From NCBI GenBank assembly GCA_039683515.1, contig JBDKRG010000010.1, positions 267,278 through 331,277 on the forward strand: a DNA stretch of 64,000 nt, written 5' to 3'. A program made the translations under genes and the position numbers. This document shows positions 41,601-51,219 of the stretch, piece by piece. This DNA comes from JAJFUE01 sp039683515. Its GTDB lineage: Bacteria; Sumerlaeota; Sumerlaeia; MVZB01. A model generated the notes under the pieces. It was given only the letters and a program-made list of their open reading frames with translations, had not been told where the DNA came from and did not search any database. How positions within the stretch are numbered: the stretch's first letter is position 1; each line of letters begins with the position of its first letter.

Positions 41601-43094
41601 ATGGCCACCATCCGCACCCGTGTCGCTCCCTCCCCCACCGGCGATCCGCACATCGGCACCGCCTACATGGCGCTGTTCAACCTTGCGTTCGCCAAGTCGC
41701 AGGGCGGCCAGTTTATCCTGCGCATCGAGGACACCGACCAGGCGCGCTCGACCCGCGCCAGCGAACAGGCGATCTTCGACGCCCTGCACTGGCTCGGCCT
41801 GAACTACGACGAAGGCCCCGACGCCGGCGGCCCGTGCGGCCCGTACCGCCAATCCGAGCGGCTCGACATCTACAAGCATGAATGCGACAAGCTCATTGCC
41901 TCCGGTCATGCCTATCGCGATTTTTCGACCCCCGAGCAACTGAATGAACTCCGCACGAATCAGGTCGCGTCGGGCGCGAATCCCGGCTACCGCGGCGAGT
42001 TCCGCGTGAGCGCCGAGGAGGCGAAGCGGCGCGCCGACGCCGGCGAGTCGCACGTCATCCGGCTCATCGTCCCGTCCGAGGGCGAGTGCGTCATCAACGA
42101 CCGCCTGCGCGGCGAGATCAGGTTCCCGTGGACGCAGATCGACCACCAGGTCCTGATGAAGAGCGACGGCTTCCCGACCTATCACCTCGCCAACGTCGTC
42201 GACGACCACCTCATGGGCATCACGCACGTCATCCGCGGCGAGGAGTGGATCAGCAGCGCCCCCAAGCACCGGCTCCTTTACGACTGCTTCGGCTGGGAAA
42301 TGCCCGAACTGATCCACCTGCCCCTGCTGCGCAACCCCGACAAGAGCAAGCTCAGCAAGCGCAAGAACCCGACGAGCATCAATTACTACAAGCAGGCCGG
42401 CTACCTCCCCGAGGCGCTCCTCAACTACCTCGGCCTGATCGCCTACTCGATGCCCGACGGCAGCGAGATGTTCGACCTGCCCACGATGATCGCCTCGTTC
42501 GACATCGGCCGCGTGAGCCTCGGCGGCCCGGTCTTCGACATGGCGAAACTGGCGTGGCTCAACGGCCGCTGGATGCGCGAGCGCCTGTCGGCCGAGGACC
42601 TTCTCGAACGCCTCAAGACCTGGATGCTGAACGACGAGACGTGGCGCAGGATCCTTCCCCTCGCCCAGCCGCGCGCCGAAAAGCTGAGCGACATCGTTCC
42701 CACCGCCGCCTACCTGTTCGGCGACATGCCGCAATACGACGCGAACACGCTGATCCCGAAGGGCTTCGACGGCGAGCGCGTCGCCTCCCTGCTTCGCATC
42801 ACCTTGTGGGAACTCGAAAAGCTGCGCACGTGGGACGGCGCGCTCGTCAAGGAGATCTTCAACAAGGTCGCCGAGAAGGAAAACGTCAAGCTGCGCGACC
42901 TGTTGGCCCCGATCTTCGTGGCGATGTCCGGCGCGCCGGTGGCTCTTCCCCTCTTCGAGACGATGGAGATCGTCGGCGCCGACATGACCCGCCGCCGCAT
43001 CTCCCACGCCCTCGCCAAACTCGGCGAAATCGGCCACGAGCTCAAGGGCAAGAAGCTCAAGAAGCTCGAGGAATACTACCAGTCCTACTCGTAG
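41601..43094 (+). CDS. gltX: Glutamyl-tRNA synthetase
   Basis: The 497-residue class I synthetase has the HIGH-type motif in APSPTGDPHIGTAYMALFNL, FILRIEDTDQARSTRASEQA, VDDHLMGITHVIRGEEWISS and the KMSKS-type motif KLSKRKN, followed by an alpha-helical anticodon-binding region. Whether it charges only tRNA-Glu or also tRNA-Gln cannot be told here. The ATG at 41601 fits the family start. Upstream codons lie inside repeat copy B, and no strong ribosome site is visible. The TAG stop is part of a hairpin repeat. Confidence 0.96.
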   Translation: MATIRTRVAPSPTGDPHIGTAYMALFNLAFAKSQGGQFILRIEDTDQARSTRASEQAIFDALHWLGLNYDEGPDAGGPCGPYRQSERLDIYKHECDKLIASGHAYRDFSTPEQLNELRTNQVASGANPGYRGEFRVSAEEAKRRADAGESHVIRLIVPSEGECVINDRLRGEIRFPWTQIDHQVLMKSDGFPTYHLANVVDDHLMGITHVIRGEEWISSAPKHRLLYDCFGWEMPELIHLPLLRNPDKSKLSKRKNPTSINYYKQAGYLPEALLNYLGLIAYSMPDGSEMFDLPTMIASFDIGRVSLGGPVFDMAKLAWLNGRWMRERLSAEDLLERLKTWMLNDETWRRILPLAQPRAEKLSDIVPTAAYLFGDMPQYDANTLIPKGFDGERVASLLRITLWELEKLRTWDGALVKEIFNKVAEKENVKLRDLLAPIFVAMSGAPVALPLFETMEIVGADMTRRRISHALAKLGEIGHELKGKKLKKLEEYYQSYS

Positions 43095-43117
43095 GCCGGG
43101 TTCGCCGAACCCGGCAT
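43091..43117 (+). repeat. Stop-codon hairpin repeat, copy 4 (gltX end)
   Basis: GTAGGCCGGGTTCG followed by CCGAACCCGGCATC; TAG is the gltX stop codon. Confidence 0.78.
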
Positions 43118-43177
43118 CACAATTTTTGTAAACCTGAAAAGGTCCGCATAGAGCTACGAGTGATCAGGGTTTTCCTG

Positions 43178-45517
43178 TTAATATTTCCGGTATTCGTCAG
43201 GGTGCTCCAGGATGTATATACCCCGCTTGACCAGATTTCTTCGTTTTCTCTCGAGGAGAGCAAAAAACAGGATGCCGCATAGAATCGTGATACCGGAAAT
43301 GTAAGCCGTCCCGGATAGCAGGAAAGGTTTATATTCCATGATGATGCTGTGGCGCCCGGCCGGCAGATCAATCGCCCGCCACAGCCCTTCTCGCTTGATT
43401 TGGACCGGCCTGCCATCCACCCGAGCCGTCCACCAGCGCCACCAGGCATCGTGAATCACGATCGTGCCGCTGGTCGTTTCCACGTCGAGGACAACGCGGT
43501 TGGCCCTGATCTCCTGCTTGAATATTTTTCCGCTCCCGGCCCGCCACGCCGCATACGACGGCGAGCCTCGATATTTCATCAACGACGCGACTTCGCCGAT
43601 CTCAACCGGTTGCCAGAGCGCGGCCTCGGCTCTTCCCCACGCATATCCCTCGACGAATTGCTGGCCGGGAGCGACCTGGATCGCGAGCGCCTCGGCTTTT
43701 TCGTTCGCCGTCGCGAAATCCGCCGCAACGATCGCGTCCGAAAGCGGCGCCGGTTCCCGCGCGATCATCGACCCCGTTGCAATCTGGTCGTCGGCAATCG
43801 AAATTCGATGCGTCGAGGTTTCGCCGATCAATTTCTGGTCCCGGCCATCCATCGCAAACAGACGCGCCGGCGCGCCGGCCGCGCCGCGTATGAGGGCCAC
43901 AATGCGTTTTTCTTTCCACGAACCCGCCGCCAGGCCGACCTGATCCTGAACCGGCCGGAAAAACATCGGCACGCCGAACCGCGGCATGATCGCGGCGCGG
44001 ACGTTCCCCGCATCGAGGAACTCTTTTGCCGACGGGTTCACAATCAGGCCAAAGTGGTTGGACCACGGCCGGCGCCACGGCTCGGGCTCATGAAGGGCGT
44101 TCATGAACTGACTGTATTCAGCGGTTTGCGCCGGCTCGTAGCCGCCCAGGTCCTCGAGCCCGTAAAGCATCGCCAGATTCGGCAGCGCCCAATCGAGCAG
44201 CCCCGTCCGCCGGTAGTCGTAGCTGGCGTCGCGCTTGTAATCGATCGAGAAGAACCGCTCGCCGGGCCGCAGTCCGGCTTTCGTGATCGGCGGCCGGGCC
44301 GAAAGCATGTCGCGCGTGGAAACCGTCGCAAGGTCCACGGTCTTCCACGTGAACCAGGCGGGAATCAAAACCGCCGCGACCATAAAGCCAATGACAATGC
44401 GTTGATAGCGATATTTCATTAACGAAGCGGCGCTCAATGCGGAGGCCAGAATCAAAAACCACTGCGCCGCTCCGAGCCACCTTCTCGGTCCGTGGAAAAT
44501 TCCCGAGATCGGCAAAGCATCCAGCAGCGGCGCCATCACGATCCGCAGCGACAGCGCGATCGCAACCAGGGCCGCCGCCCAGCAACCGATCCAAGCCCGC
44601 CGCAGGGAACCGCGCCGCGGGATGAAAAAAGCCAATAAAAATGCGATGGGCCCGATCGCATCGGCGGTTTCGGCATCGACCACCCCGCCGCGAATCAGCC
44701 CCCAGTCTCCGCCGAGCGCCTTGAGGAGTTCCGTGATCGATCCGATCGAGCCGTCAAGGATCGCCCGCGCGTCGAGCCCGCCCGGCCGGCTTGTCTGCCG
44801 GATAAAATCCATTTGCGGCACCCAACCCGGCATCGAAATCAATAACGCAAACGAAAATGTAATGAGAAATTGCATCCATTTTCTGCGGTTGGGAGCGTCC
44901 AGCGCCATTTGGGCACAGGCATACACAAGCAGCAGCGCGATGCCGTACGCCGCCAGTTGATGCGCCCCGCCGAGGATCGATAGCGTCAGCGCGAGCGTTC
45001 CGATCGCCATGCCGCGCCGGTTTTGAACATAAAGATGCGCCGCGCCGAGCCACAGCGGCCACCACGGCAGGACGTTCATGTAGTTGCCGTACTGCAGCCG
45101 GCTCCAGCCGTACGACCCCGCCAGCGCGAGCGCCCCGCCGAACAACGCAGCCCTCTTTCCCGCGCCCATCCGCCGCAGTGCCCACGCCGTCAGCGCCGCG
45201 TACGCGCCAAGCTGAATCAGCATCGGCCATAGGAACCAGAAGCCGCTGGGCCACGCGAAAAACGGCCAGTGCAGCGGGTAGGCGATCGCCGCCTGCGGGT
45301 TTTCGAACAGCGGCATCCCGCCCATCAAACACCTGTTCCAGAGCGGAAATCCCCCCCCATGCATCAGCCGCGCCGCGTGAACCCGCAGCGGGAAGAAATA
45401 CATCACCGGGTCCATGAAATTGGGGATCTCGCCGCGCAGGAGCGCCCCGGCCATCAGCGCGCTCGGCAGGATGAGCAGAAGAACATATCCGGCAATGTGA
45501 AGTTGCTTCCGGCTCAA
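43178..45517 (-). CDS. YfhO-like multi-pass membrane protein
   Basis: The 779-residue protein has about a dozen hydrophobic helices in residues 1-400 and a large extracytoplasmic C-terminal part closed by one more helix near the end. The start is SRKQLHIAGYVLLLILPSAL. The conserved luminal stretches NFMDPVMYFFPLRVHAARLM and PLWNRCLMGGMPLFENPQAA, and the C-terminal RAIDLPAGRHSIIMEYKP, are typical of YfhO/PF09586 proteins, which are GT-C-like proteins linked to glycosylation of wall polymers. TTG start at 45517 has GAGGG 7 bases upstream. It lies downstream of the dapB operon on the same strand, after a ~100-base gap. Confidence 0.8.
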   Translation of the reverse strand: MSRKQLHIAGYVLLLILPSALMAGALLRGEIPNFMDPVMYFFPLRVHAARLMHGGGFPLWNRCLMGGMPLFENPQAAIAYPLHWPFFAWPSGFWFLWPMLIQLGAYAALTAWALRRMGAGKRAALFGGALALAGSYGWSRLQYGNYMNVLPWWPLWLGAAHLYVQNRRGMAIGTLALTLSILGGAHQLAAYGIALLLVYACAQMALDAPNRRKWMQFLITFSFALLISMPGWVPQMDFIRQTSRPGGLDARAILDGSIGSITELLKALGGDWGLIRGGVVDAETADAIGPIAFLLAFFIPRRGSLRRAWIGCWAAALVAIALSLRIVMAPLLDALPISGIFHGPRRWLGAAQWFLILASALSAASLMKYRYQRIVIGFMVAAVLIPAWFTWKTVDLATVSTRDMLSARPPITKAGLRPGERFFSIDYKRDASYDYRRTGLLDWALPNLAMLYGLEDLGGYEPAQTAEYSQFMNALHEPEPWRRPWSNHFGLIVNPSAKEFLDAGNVRAAIMPRFGVPMFFRPVQDQVGLAAGSWKEKRIVALIRGAAGAPARLFAMDGRDQKLIGETSTHRISIADDQIATGSMIAREPAPLSDAIVAADFATANEKAEALAIQVAPGQQFVEGYAWGRAEAALWQPVEIGEVASLMKYRGSPSYAAWRAGSGKIFKQEIRANRVVLDVETTSGTIVIHDAWWRWWTARVDGRPVQIKREGLWRAIDLPAGRHSIIMEYKPFLLSGTAYISGITILCGILFFALLERKRRNLVKRGIYILEHPDEYRKY

Positions 45518-45621
45518 ATTGAAACCCTCATGACAAAAACCCTGACAGGAGGAAACCGAGGCAACAGAGAATCTATATTCGAATTCTCCGTTATCTCCGT
45601 TTCCTCCCGTTGAAATAATAT

Positions 45622-46500
45622 TTACGCCTTGCCGCTCAGCTTGAAGCGGATCGCCTCGGCGAACGGCCGGGGCGACCAGCCGCCGAGCGCCGAGCGCGCT
45701 TCGGTGATGTCGAAGGTCTTGTCCTCGAACAGGCGGCGGATCTGGTCACGCGTGACGAACGGCTTCTTCATGAATTTCTCGATCACGAAGGCGGCGGCCA
45801 TCGTCGGGGCGAACGGCACGCGGACCCAGATGACGGGCCGGCACATGGCCTCGGAAAGAACCTCGACCATGGTGCGCCACGTCATCGGCGTCGGTCCGGC
45901 GACCGTCAACATCCGCCGCGAAGTCGATTCCGGGTGCGCAAGCGCCGCAATCAGCGCGTCCACCAGGTCGCCGACATAAATCGGCTGCACGAGATTATGC
46001 CCGCCGCCGACGAGCGGCATCACGCGCCAGCGGCGCAGCATGCGCACGATCTTTTCGAGGTTGTTGTCGCGGTCGCCGCCGAAGATCATCGACGAGCGGA
46101 TGACGGTGTAATCCAGGTCGGAGGCCTCGAACGCCGCCTCGCCGGTCATCACCAGCCGCGCCGTGCGCTCGGGGAACTTCGTGAACCGCCGTGTCGAGCT
46201 CATGCTGATGACGCGCTTGACGCCGGCCGCGCCGCACGCCTCGATCACGTGCGGCGCGAAGCCGACGTGCGCGAGGTGATACATGGCGTGGGCGCCGGCC
46301 AGCCGGTCGCTCCACGTCGCGGGGTTCTGGATGTCGCCCTGCACGATTTCGATGTTGTGGGGCAGGTACCTGGCGTGGTCGGCCGTGCGGACGAGGCACT
46401 TCAGCCGCCAGCCCTCGGCCACCAGGCGCCGGGCCAGCCGCGAGCCGGTGTGGCCGGTCGCGCCGGTAAGGAACAGGAAGCGGTCGGGATTGCTCATCAT
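45622..46500 (-). CDS. Atypical SDR / NAD(P)-binding epimerase-like protein
   Basis: The 292-residue Rossmann protein begins with the nucleotide-binding motif FLFLTGATGHTGSRLARRLV and has VEIVQGDIQNPATW-like and YTVIRSSMIFGGDRDN segments seen in NmrA/NDUFA9-type atypical SDRs. The canonical YxxxK is not clear, so it may bind NAD(P) without classical dehydrogenase activity. The ATG overlaps the TPR gene stop (ATGATGAG), showing coupling. The substrate is unknown. The C-terminus ends with FAEAIRFKLSGKA. Confidence 0.8.
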   Translation of the reverse strand: MMSNPDRFLFLTGATGHTGSRLARRLVAEGWRLKCLVRTADHARYLPHNIEIVQGDIQNPATWSDRLAGAHAMYHLAHVGFAPHVIEACGAAGVKRVISMSSTRRFTKFPERTARLVMTGEAAFEASDLDYTVIRSSMIFGGDRDNNLEKIVRMLRRWRVMPLVGGGHNLVQPIYVGDLVDALIAALAHPESTSRRMLTVAGPTPMTWRTMVEVLSEAMCRPVIWVRVPFAPTMAAAFVIEKFMKKPFVTRDQIRRLFEDKTFDITEARSALGGWSPRPFAEAIRFKLSGKA

Positions 46501-48764
46501 GGTTTCTTTGCGCGCGCGGCCGTGATCATCGGCAACAGGCGCGAGGCCTCCGGGTGGCCCGGCACGGCGCGCAGCACCTGGCGCGTGAGCCGCTCGGCCG
46601 CGTCGTAATTCTTGTCGCCGAAGAAGTAAATCATCGCCTGGATGTTCCAAAGCTCAACGAGGCCGCGGCCCGTGGCGGACTCGGCCAGCCGCCCGACCAG
46701 CTTGCGGGCCTCGGCGAACCGGCTGACCTCGACGAGGTAATGCGCCGCGAACAGGTTCAGCTCGAAGTCGTTCGGGTAGGTGGCGATCAGGTTCTGCAGC
46801 CAGTCCGCCCCCTGCCCATACTGCCCCTGCGCCTCGAACGTCGAAACGAACACCTTGGCCAGGTCGACGAAGGATGCGACCTTGACCCGGCGGAGGCATT
46901 CATAGATCACCTTGCGCGACTCGTCGTAGCGCTTCATGTCGCGCAGGACCCGCGCCAGATGGATGTAGGCCTCGTACTGGGTCGGGTCGCCCTTGAGCGC
47001 TTCGTTCAGCTGCGACGCCGCCTGGTCGAGGAGGCCGGCGTTGGCGAGGATGACCCCGTAACGGGCGAGGGCCTGCGCGCGCAGCTTTTCGTTCGGTGCG
47101 TTCTTGATGGCCGATTTCGCGAGCTCGAGCGCGCGCGGCAGGTTGCGCCGCCCCAGTTCGACTTCGGCCAGGTCGTGCAGCGCGCCGAACGAATTCGGGT
47201 CGCGGTCGAGCTCGGACTGGAGCAGCCCCGCGTTGCGGTCGGGCAGGTTCTTCATCCGCGCGATCATGGCCAGCCGCATCATGTGGCCGGGAGTATGGTC
47301 GCCGCCGGCGGCGATTTCGTCGCCAAGCAGCCGGTTGAGATCGTCGACGCGATTGCCCCCCGCATACAGGCCGGCCTGGAATTCGGTGACGCGGTCCTTG
47401 TCCTCGACGCGCTTGAGCAGCGGGCGGACGCGGTCGACCGTCTCGAGCGCCTTGTCGATCCGCGGCTGCCGGACGTAATCCTCGAGGAGCTGGATGAGCG
47501 GGTACGGGTTGCCGGGATGAATCGAGGCCTCGTGGGTCCAGAGCGCCTCCGCCGTGTGCCACGCGCGCCCCGCGTGCCAGCTGATCGCGGCAAGCACGAT
47601 GGCCACAACCGCCACGATGTTTTTGTATTTGAACCGCGCGTCCTGGTAAAAAATCCCCAGCATCAGGGCGAATCCGGGAACCGCGAACAGCAGCGGCGCT
47701 TCGGAAAACTCGCCCGTCAGCGCGAACCCGATCCCGATCGCGATCACGGCCGTCAGCGCCAGCGCGAACGCGGCGACAAGAACCGGGATCCGCCGCCGGA
47801 AGGCGATGATATTCGCGCCGAGGCCGGCCAGCACGACCCCGCCCCAAAACGCGGCGGGCAGGAACGTGGCGTCGTGCTCGAGCGAATAGACGAGCGTGGG
47901 GTGAACCGGCCAGAACAGACGCTTGACCGCAAGCGCCATGGCCCTGAAGAGCCCGCCGCCACCCGCGCCGCCGCTCGTGGGAATCATGGTCCCGAGCGCC
48001 ATGTGCCGCAGTTCCAGGTAGCCGATCAGCACGACCACGACCGGCGCGAACAGCAAAATCCAATCGAATTTCCCGATCGCCCGCGGCTCGGCGGGCGCCC
48101 CCTTTTTCTTGCTCGCGGCCGGGGCCGGCAGCGGCGCCGACCGCAGCGCGAACCACTGGATGCCCAGCCACGCCGGCAGGAGCAGCCCCATTTCATGCGA
48201 GCCGTAGGCCACGATCGAAAGCGCCGTCATCGCCGCGATCGCCCACGGCAGCCGGAGCGAGCCGTCGCGCCACGCGTGCAGCACGTACATCGCGAGAAAA
48301 ATCGCCATCAGAGCGAGCAGCAGCCCTTGCCCCGCAATCGTTCGCACCGATTGCCCGACCATCGGGTGGACGGCCAGGAGGATGACCACGAACGCCGTCA
48401 CGTCCAGCCGCCCCGTCAGCCGCGTCGCCCACAGCTGCGCGGCAATCAACAGACCCACGAGCAGGATCAGGTTCATCGAGTGGAAGCTCGACGGGCTGGC
48501 GCCCCAGCCGCGCCGCTCGATCCGCAGGGCCGTCGCCAGCACCGGCTGGTAGCCGGTCGAGCCCTCGACGTCGGGCGTCGGCCCGTGCCAGAGCCGCGCC
48601 ACGGGGGCCTGCGACTGAACCTGCGGATTGTTCACCGTCAGGTCGCGCCCTTCGCGGAGCAGTTCGTTGTCGATGACGCTGAAGTAGATGACGATCGCGA
48701 CCGCGGCGGCGATCATGGCCAGCCACGGCGAAAACGTTGATCTTTGGGTGGTGTACTGGGGCAT
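46497..48764 (-). CDS. Multi-pass membrane protein with C-terminal TPR repeats
   Basis: The 755-residue protein has about ten hydrophobic helices in the first ~400 residues, then TPR repeats to the end (HPGNPYPLIQLLEDYVRQPR, GALHDLAEVELGRRNLPRAL, AASQLNEALKGDPTQYEAYI, GHPEASRLLPMI). The layout resembles TMTC-like O-mannosyltransferase relatives and other GT-C-plus-TPR proteins, with a luminal segment including STGYQPVLATALRIERRGWG. Catalytic residues were not identified. The ATG directly follows the dapB TAG with no gap, and the stop overlaps the SDR start. Confidence 0.75.
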   Translation of the reverse strand: MPQYTTQRSTFSPWLAMIAAAVAIVIYFSVIDNELLREGRDLTVNNPQVQSQAPVARLWHGPTPDVEGSTGYQPVLATALRIERRGWGASPSSFHSMNLILLVGLLIAAQLWATRLTGRLDVTAFVVILLAVHPMVGQSVRTIAGQGLLLALMAIFLAMYVLHAWRDGSLRLPWAIAAMTALSIVAYGSHEMGLLLPAWLGIQWFALRSAPLPAPAASKKKGAPAEPRAIGKFDWILLFAPVVVVLIGYLELRHMALGTMIPTSGGAGGGGLFRAMALAVKRLFWPVHPTLVYSLEHDATFLPAAFWGGVVLAGLGANIIAFRRRIPVLVAAFALALTAVIAIGIGFALTGEFSEAPLLFAVPGFALMLGIFYQDARFKYKNIVAVVAIVLAAISWHAGRAWHTAEALWTHEASIHPGNPYPLIQLLEDYVRQPRIDKALETVDRVRPLLKRVEDKDRVTEFQAGLYAGGNRVDDLNRLLGDEIAAGGDHTPGHMMRLAMIARMKNLPDRNAGLLQSELDRDPNSFGALHDLAEVELGRRNLPRALELAKSAIKNAPNEKLRAQALARYGVILANAGLLDQAASQLNEALKGDPTQYEAYIHLARVLRDMKRYDESRKVIYECLRRVKVASFVDLAKVFVSTFEAQGQYGQGADWLQNLIATYPNDFELNLFAAHYLVEVSRFAEARKLVGRLAESATGRGLVELWNIQAMIYFFGDKNYDAAERLTRQVLRAVPGHPEASRLLPMITAARAKKP

Positions 48765-49577
48765 CTATAGACCTAAGACGTCGTTCATGGAATAAAGTCC
48801 GGGGCGCTTGCCGGAAAGCCACGTGGCGGCGCGCAGCGCGCCGGCCGCGAACGTCTGGCGGCTGGTGGCGCGGTGCGTCAGCTCGATCCTTTCGCCGGGC
48901 CCGGCGAAGATGAGCGTGTGGTCGCCGACGACGTCGCCGCCGCGGACGGCGTGCATGCCGATCTCGCCCTGGGTGCGCGGGCCGACCTGCCCGGCGCGGC
49001 CGTTGCGGATGTCGCGATCGTAGTCGCCGCCGCGCGCCTCCAAAACCACCTCGGCCAGGCGTCGCGCCGTCCCGCTCGGGGCATCCTGTTTATGATGATG
49101 GTGCATCTCGACGATTTCAATATCATAGGCGGGGCCGAGGAGCCGCGTGGCCTCGCGCGCCAGCCAGCACAGGGCGGCGACGCCGGTGCTGGTGTTGGGC
49201 GTCAGGATGATCGGGATCCGCTCGGCGGCCGACTGGACCATCCGCTTCTGCTCGTCAGTGAGCCCGGTCGTGCCGATCACGGCCGCGCAGCCGGCCTGGA
49301 CGTTCCACGAGAGGTGTTCGCCGAGGGCGGCCGGCAGGCTGAAATGGATCGCGACGGTTTCCCGGGCCGGGTTCTCCGGCGGCCGGGCCTCGAGCCGGAC
49401 CCCGGCCGGCACGCCCGGGACCAGCTCGGCCATCGGGTGGCCGGTCAACGGGTGGTCGGCGCGATCGACGGCCCCGGCAATCCGGTATTGGGCCGGATCG
49501 GCCAGGGCCAATTCCAGGATCATTTGCCCCATGCGTCCGGCCGCGCCGATCATGACGATCGGAGTCGGGTTATTCAT
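48765..49577 (-). CDS. dapB: 4-hydroxy-tetrahydrodipicolinate reductase
   Basis: The 270-residue enzyme acts in lysine and meso-diaminopimelate synthesis. The dinucleotide site is IVMIGAAGRMGQMILELAL, and the catalytic block EMHHHHKQDAPSGTA contains the conserved His pair and Lys. Other typical segments are VIGTTGLTDEQ, ILTPNTSTGV and GEIGMHAVRGGDVVGDHTLI. ATG 49577 was chosen because GAGG lies about 9 bases upstream; the open frame runs to 49658 without support. It leads an operon with the TPR membrane protein and the SDR gene. Confidence 0.96.
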   Translation of the reverse strand: MNNPTPIVMIGAAGRMGQMILELALADPAQYRIAGAVDRADHPLTGHPMAELVPGVPAGVRLEARPPENPARETVAIHFSLPAALGEHLSWNVQAGCAAVIGTTGLTDEQKRMVQSAAERIPIILTPNTSTGVAALCWLAREATRLLGPAYDIEIVEMHHHHKQDAPSGTARRLAEVVLEARGGDYDRDIRNGRAGQVGPRTQGEIGMHAVRGGDVVGDHTLIFAGPGERIELTHRATSRQTFAAGALRAATWLSGKRPGLYSMNDVLGL

Positions 49578-49833
49578 GACGATTACCTCAAAACCACTGT
49601 GTCGGGCCTCATGCGCCCACTGCCCTATCACCATTCCAGAAATCGGGGGTGCATTCAACCAAATGATGCGGAAAATGGCGGGACGGGAACCGGTTCGGGG
49701 ATCGAAACGATCCCTTTTGGTCGTTTCGGTCGTTTTGATCCGTTATTATTCCGCCGCGCGCGTAATTTTTTGATTTTCAGATCTCCCCGTTTGACATATG
49801 TTTATTACAGGCTGCGCGCAGGAGGTGCTTGCC
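49578..49833. other. Divergent gap between dapB and pilC
   Basis: 256 bases with no gene. It holds a short hairpin GGGATCG-AAA-CGATCCC followed by TTTT (49698-49718) on the forward strand, and AT-rich sequence near 49740-49790 that may contain the pilC promoter; no clear -35/-10 pair was found. Confidence 0.5.
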
Positions 49834-51069
49834 ATGGCGGAATATTCCTATGAGGCCCTGGATAAGGGCGGCAAACAAGTCAAAGGCACCATTGACGCCG
49901 CAAACGAAGATGTCATCATCGAGAAATTGCGCGACATGGGCTATTACCCGTTGCGGGTGTCGCCCAACAAGAAGAAGGCCGGCCAGGATGTCGACATCCT
50001 GGCGTTGCCGGGCCTCAAGCTGATCTTCCACCGCATCAAGACCAAACACGTCTGCACGTTCACCCGCCAGCTCGCGACGCTGATCGACGCCGGCCTGCCG
50101 ATCATGCGTTCGCTGACGATTCTGCGCGAGCAGGTCGAATCGGCGATCTTCAAGGACAAGATCAGGCAGATGGCCAATGACATCGAGTCCGGCTCCTCGC
50201 TTTCGGACGCCTTCTCGAAGCATCCGCGCCAGTTCAACAAGCTGTTCGTCAACATGGTCCGCGCCGGCGAGATCGGCGGCGTTCTCGAGCACGTCCTCAA
50301 CAAGGTCGCCGACTACCTCGAAAAAAGCGAGGCCCTCAAGGGCAAGGTCAAGTCGGCCATGATGTACCCGGTCGTCGTCTCGGTCATGGCCCTTGCCATC
50401 GTCGTTTTCCTGCTCGTCAAGATCATCCCCAAGTTCACCGAAATTTTCAGCCAGATGGGCGCCGAGCTCCCCCTGCCCACGCGCATCCTGGTCGAGGCCT
50501 CCAACCTCCTGATCTATAAGGCCTGGATCCCCCTGATCTTCGTCGTCGTCATCGTCGTGATTTACAAGCAGATCAACAAGACGCGACAGGGCAAGTACGT
50601 CTTCGACCGCATGTGGATGAGGATGCCGGTCTTCGGCTCGTTGATCAAGAAGGTCGCCATCGCCCGTTTCGCCGGCACGCTTTCGACCCTGATCAACGCC
50701 GGCGTCCCCATTCTGCAGGCGCTCGACATCTGCCGCGACAGCTCCGGCAACGAAGTCATCACCCGCGCCATGGAAAAGGTCTACCAGAGCGTCAAGGACG
50801 GCGAGACCATCCATGAGCCGCTTTCGACCGAGCGCGTGTTCCCGCCGCTGGTCGTCCACATGGTGGCGGTCGGCGAGGAAACCGGCGCCATCGACCACAT
50901 GCTGACGAAGGTGGCCGAGGCCTACGACCGCGAGGTCGACGACACGGTCAACGCCCTGACGTCGCTGCTGGAACCGCTCATGATCGTGTTCCTGGGCGCC
51001 CTCGTCGGCGGCATCGTCATCGCGCTCTACCTGCCGATCTTCAACATGCCCAAGGTCATCGCCAAGTAA
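49834..51069 (+). CDS. pilC: Type IV pilus / type II secretion inner-membrane platform protein (PilC/GspF)
   Basis: The 411-residue polytopic protein begins MAEYSYEALDKGGKQVKGTI and contains two copies of the T2SSF helical domain. The first has TFTRQLATLIDAGLPIMRSL and the second ARFAGTLSTLINAGVPILQA, each followed by a G-x-S-L/H-E-type helix (SLSDAFSKHPRQF; TIHEPLSTERVFP). Membrane helices lie near 175-195, 220-240 and at the C-terminus (LMIVFLGALVGGIVIALYLP). It anchors the assembly ATPase to the pilus base. ATG 49834 has GGAGGT 7 bases upstream. The two minor-pilin operons at both ends of the window are likely clients. Confidence 0.94.
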   Translation: MAEYSYEALDKGGKQVKGTIDAANEDVIIEKLRDMGYYPLRVSPNKKKAGQDVDILALPGLKLIFHRIKTKHVCTFTRQLATLIDAGLPIMRSLTILREQVESAIFKDKIRQMANDIESGSSLSDAFSKHPRQFNKLFVNMVRAGEIGGVLEHVLNKVADYLEKSEALKGKVKSAMMYPVVVSVMALAIVVFLLVKIIPKFTEIFSQMGAELPLPTRILVEASNLLIYKAWIPLIFVVVIVVIYKQINKTRQGKYVFDRMWMRMPVFGSLIKKVAIARFAGTLSTLINAGVPILQALDICRDSSGNEVITRAMEKVYQSVKDGETIHEPLSTERVFPPLVVHMVAVGEETGAIDHMLTKVAEAYDREVDDTVNALTSLLEPLMIVFLGALVGGIVIALYLPIFNMPKVIAK

Positions 51070-51089
51070 ACAGGCCCTCTCTTCCATTG

Positions 51090-51132
51090 AAAACCGGCGG
51101 CGCCGGCCTTGAACCGGCGCCGCCGGTTTTTT
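51090..51132 (+). terminator. Intrinsic terminator of pilC
   Basis: AAACCGGCGGCGCCGG pairs perfectly with CCGGCGCCGCCGGTTT around a short loop, followed by a T run. Confidence 0.94.
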
Positions 51133-51141
51133 CATGGCATG

Positions 51142-51170
51142 CTGACGCCCGATTGATTAATGATTATAAT
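51142..51170 (+). promoter_or_regulatory. Promoter of the GT-C-like gene
   Basis: CTGACG (51142-51147), a 17-base spacer and a perfect TATAAT (51165-51170). It argues that translation starts at ATG 51220 and not at ATG 51160, which lies within the promoter. Confidence 0.6.
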
Positions 51171-51219
51171 CACGAGCTCCGCCTTGGGCCGGCTCGAAAC
51201 ACAACCTGGACTCGTCAGC

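Noticed and set aside
51160..51219. Earlier ATG start of the GT-C-like gene
   Set aside because: It falls inside a CTGACG-17-TATAAT promoter, so it would not be in the transcript.
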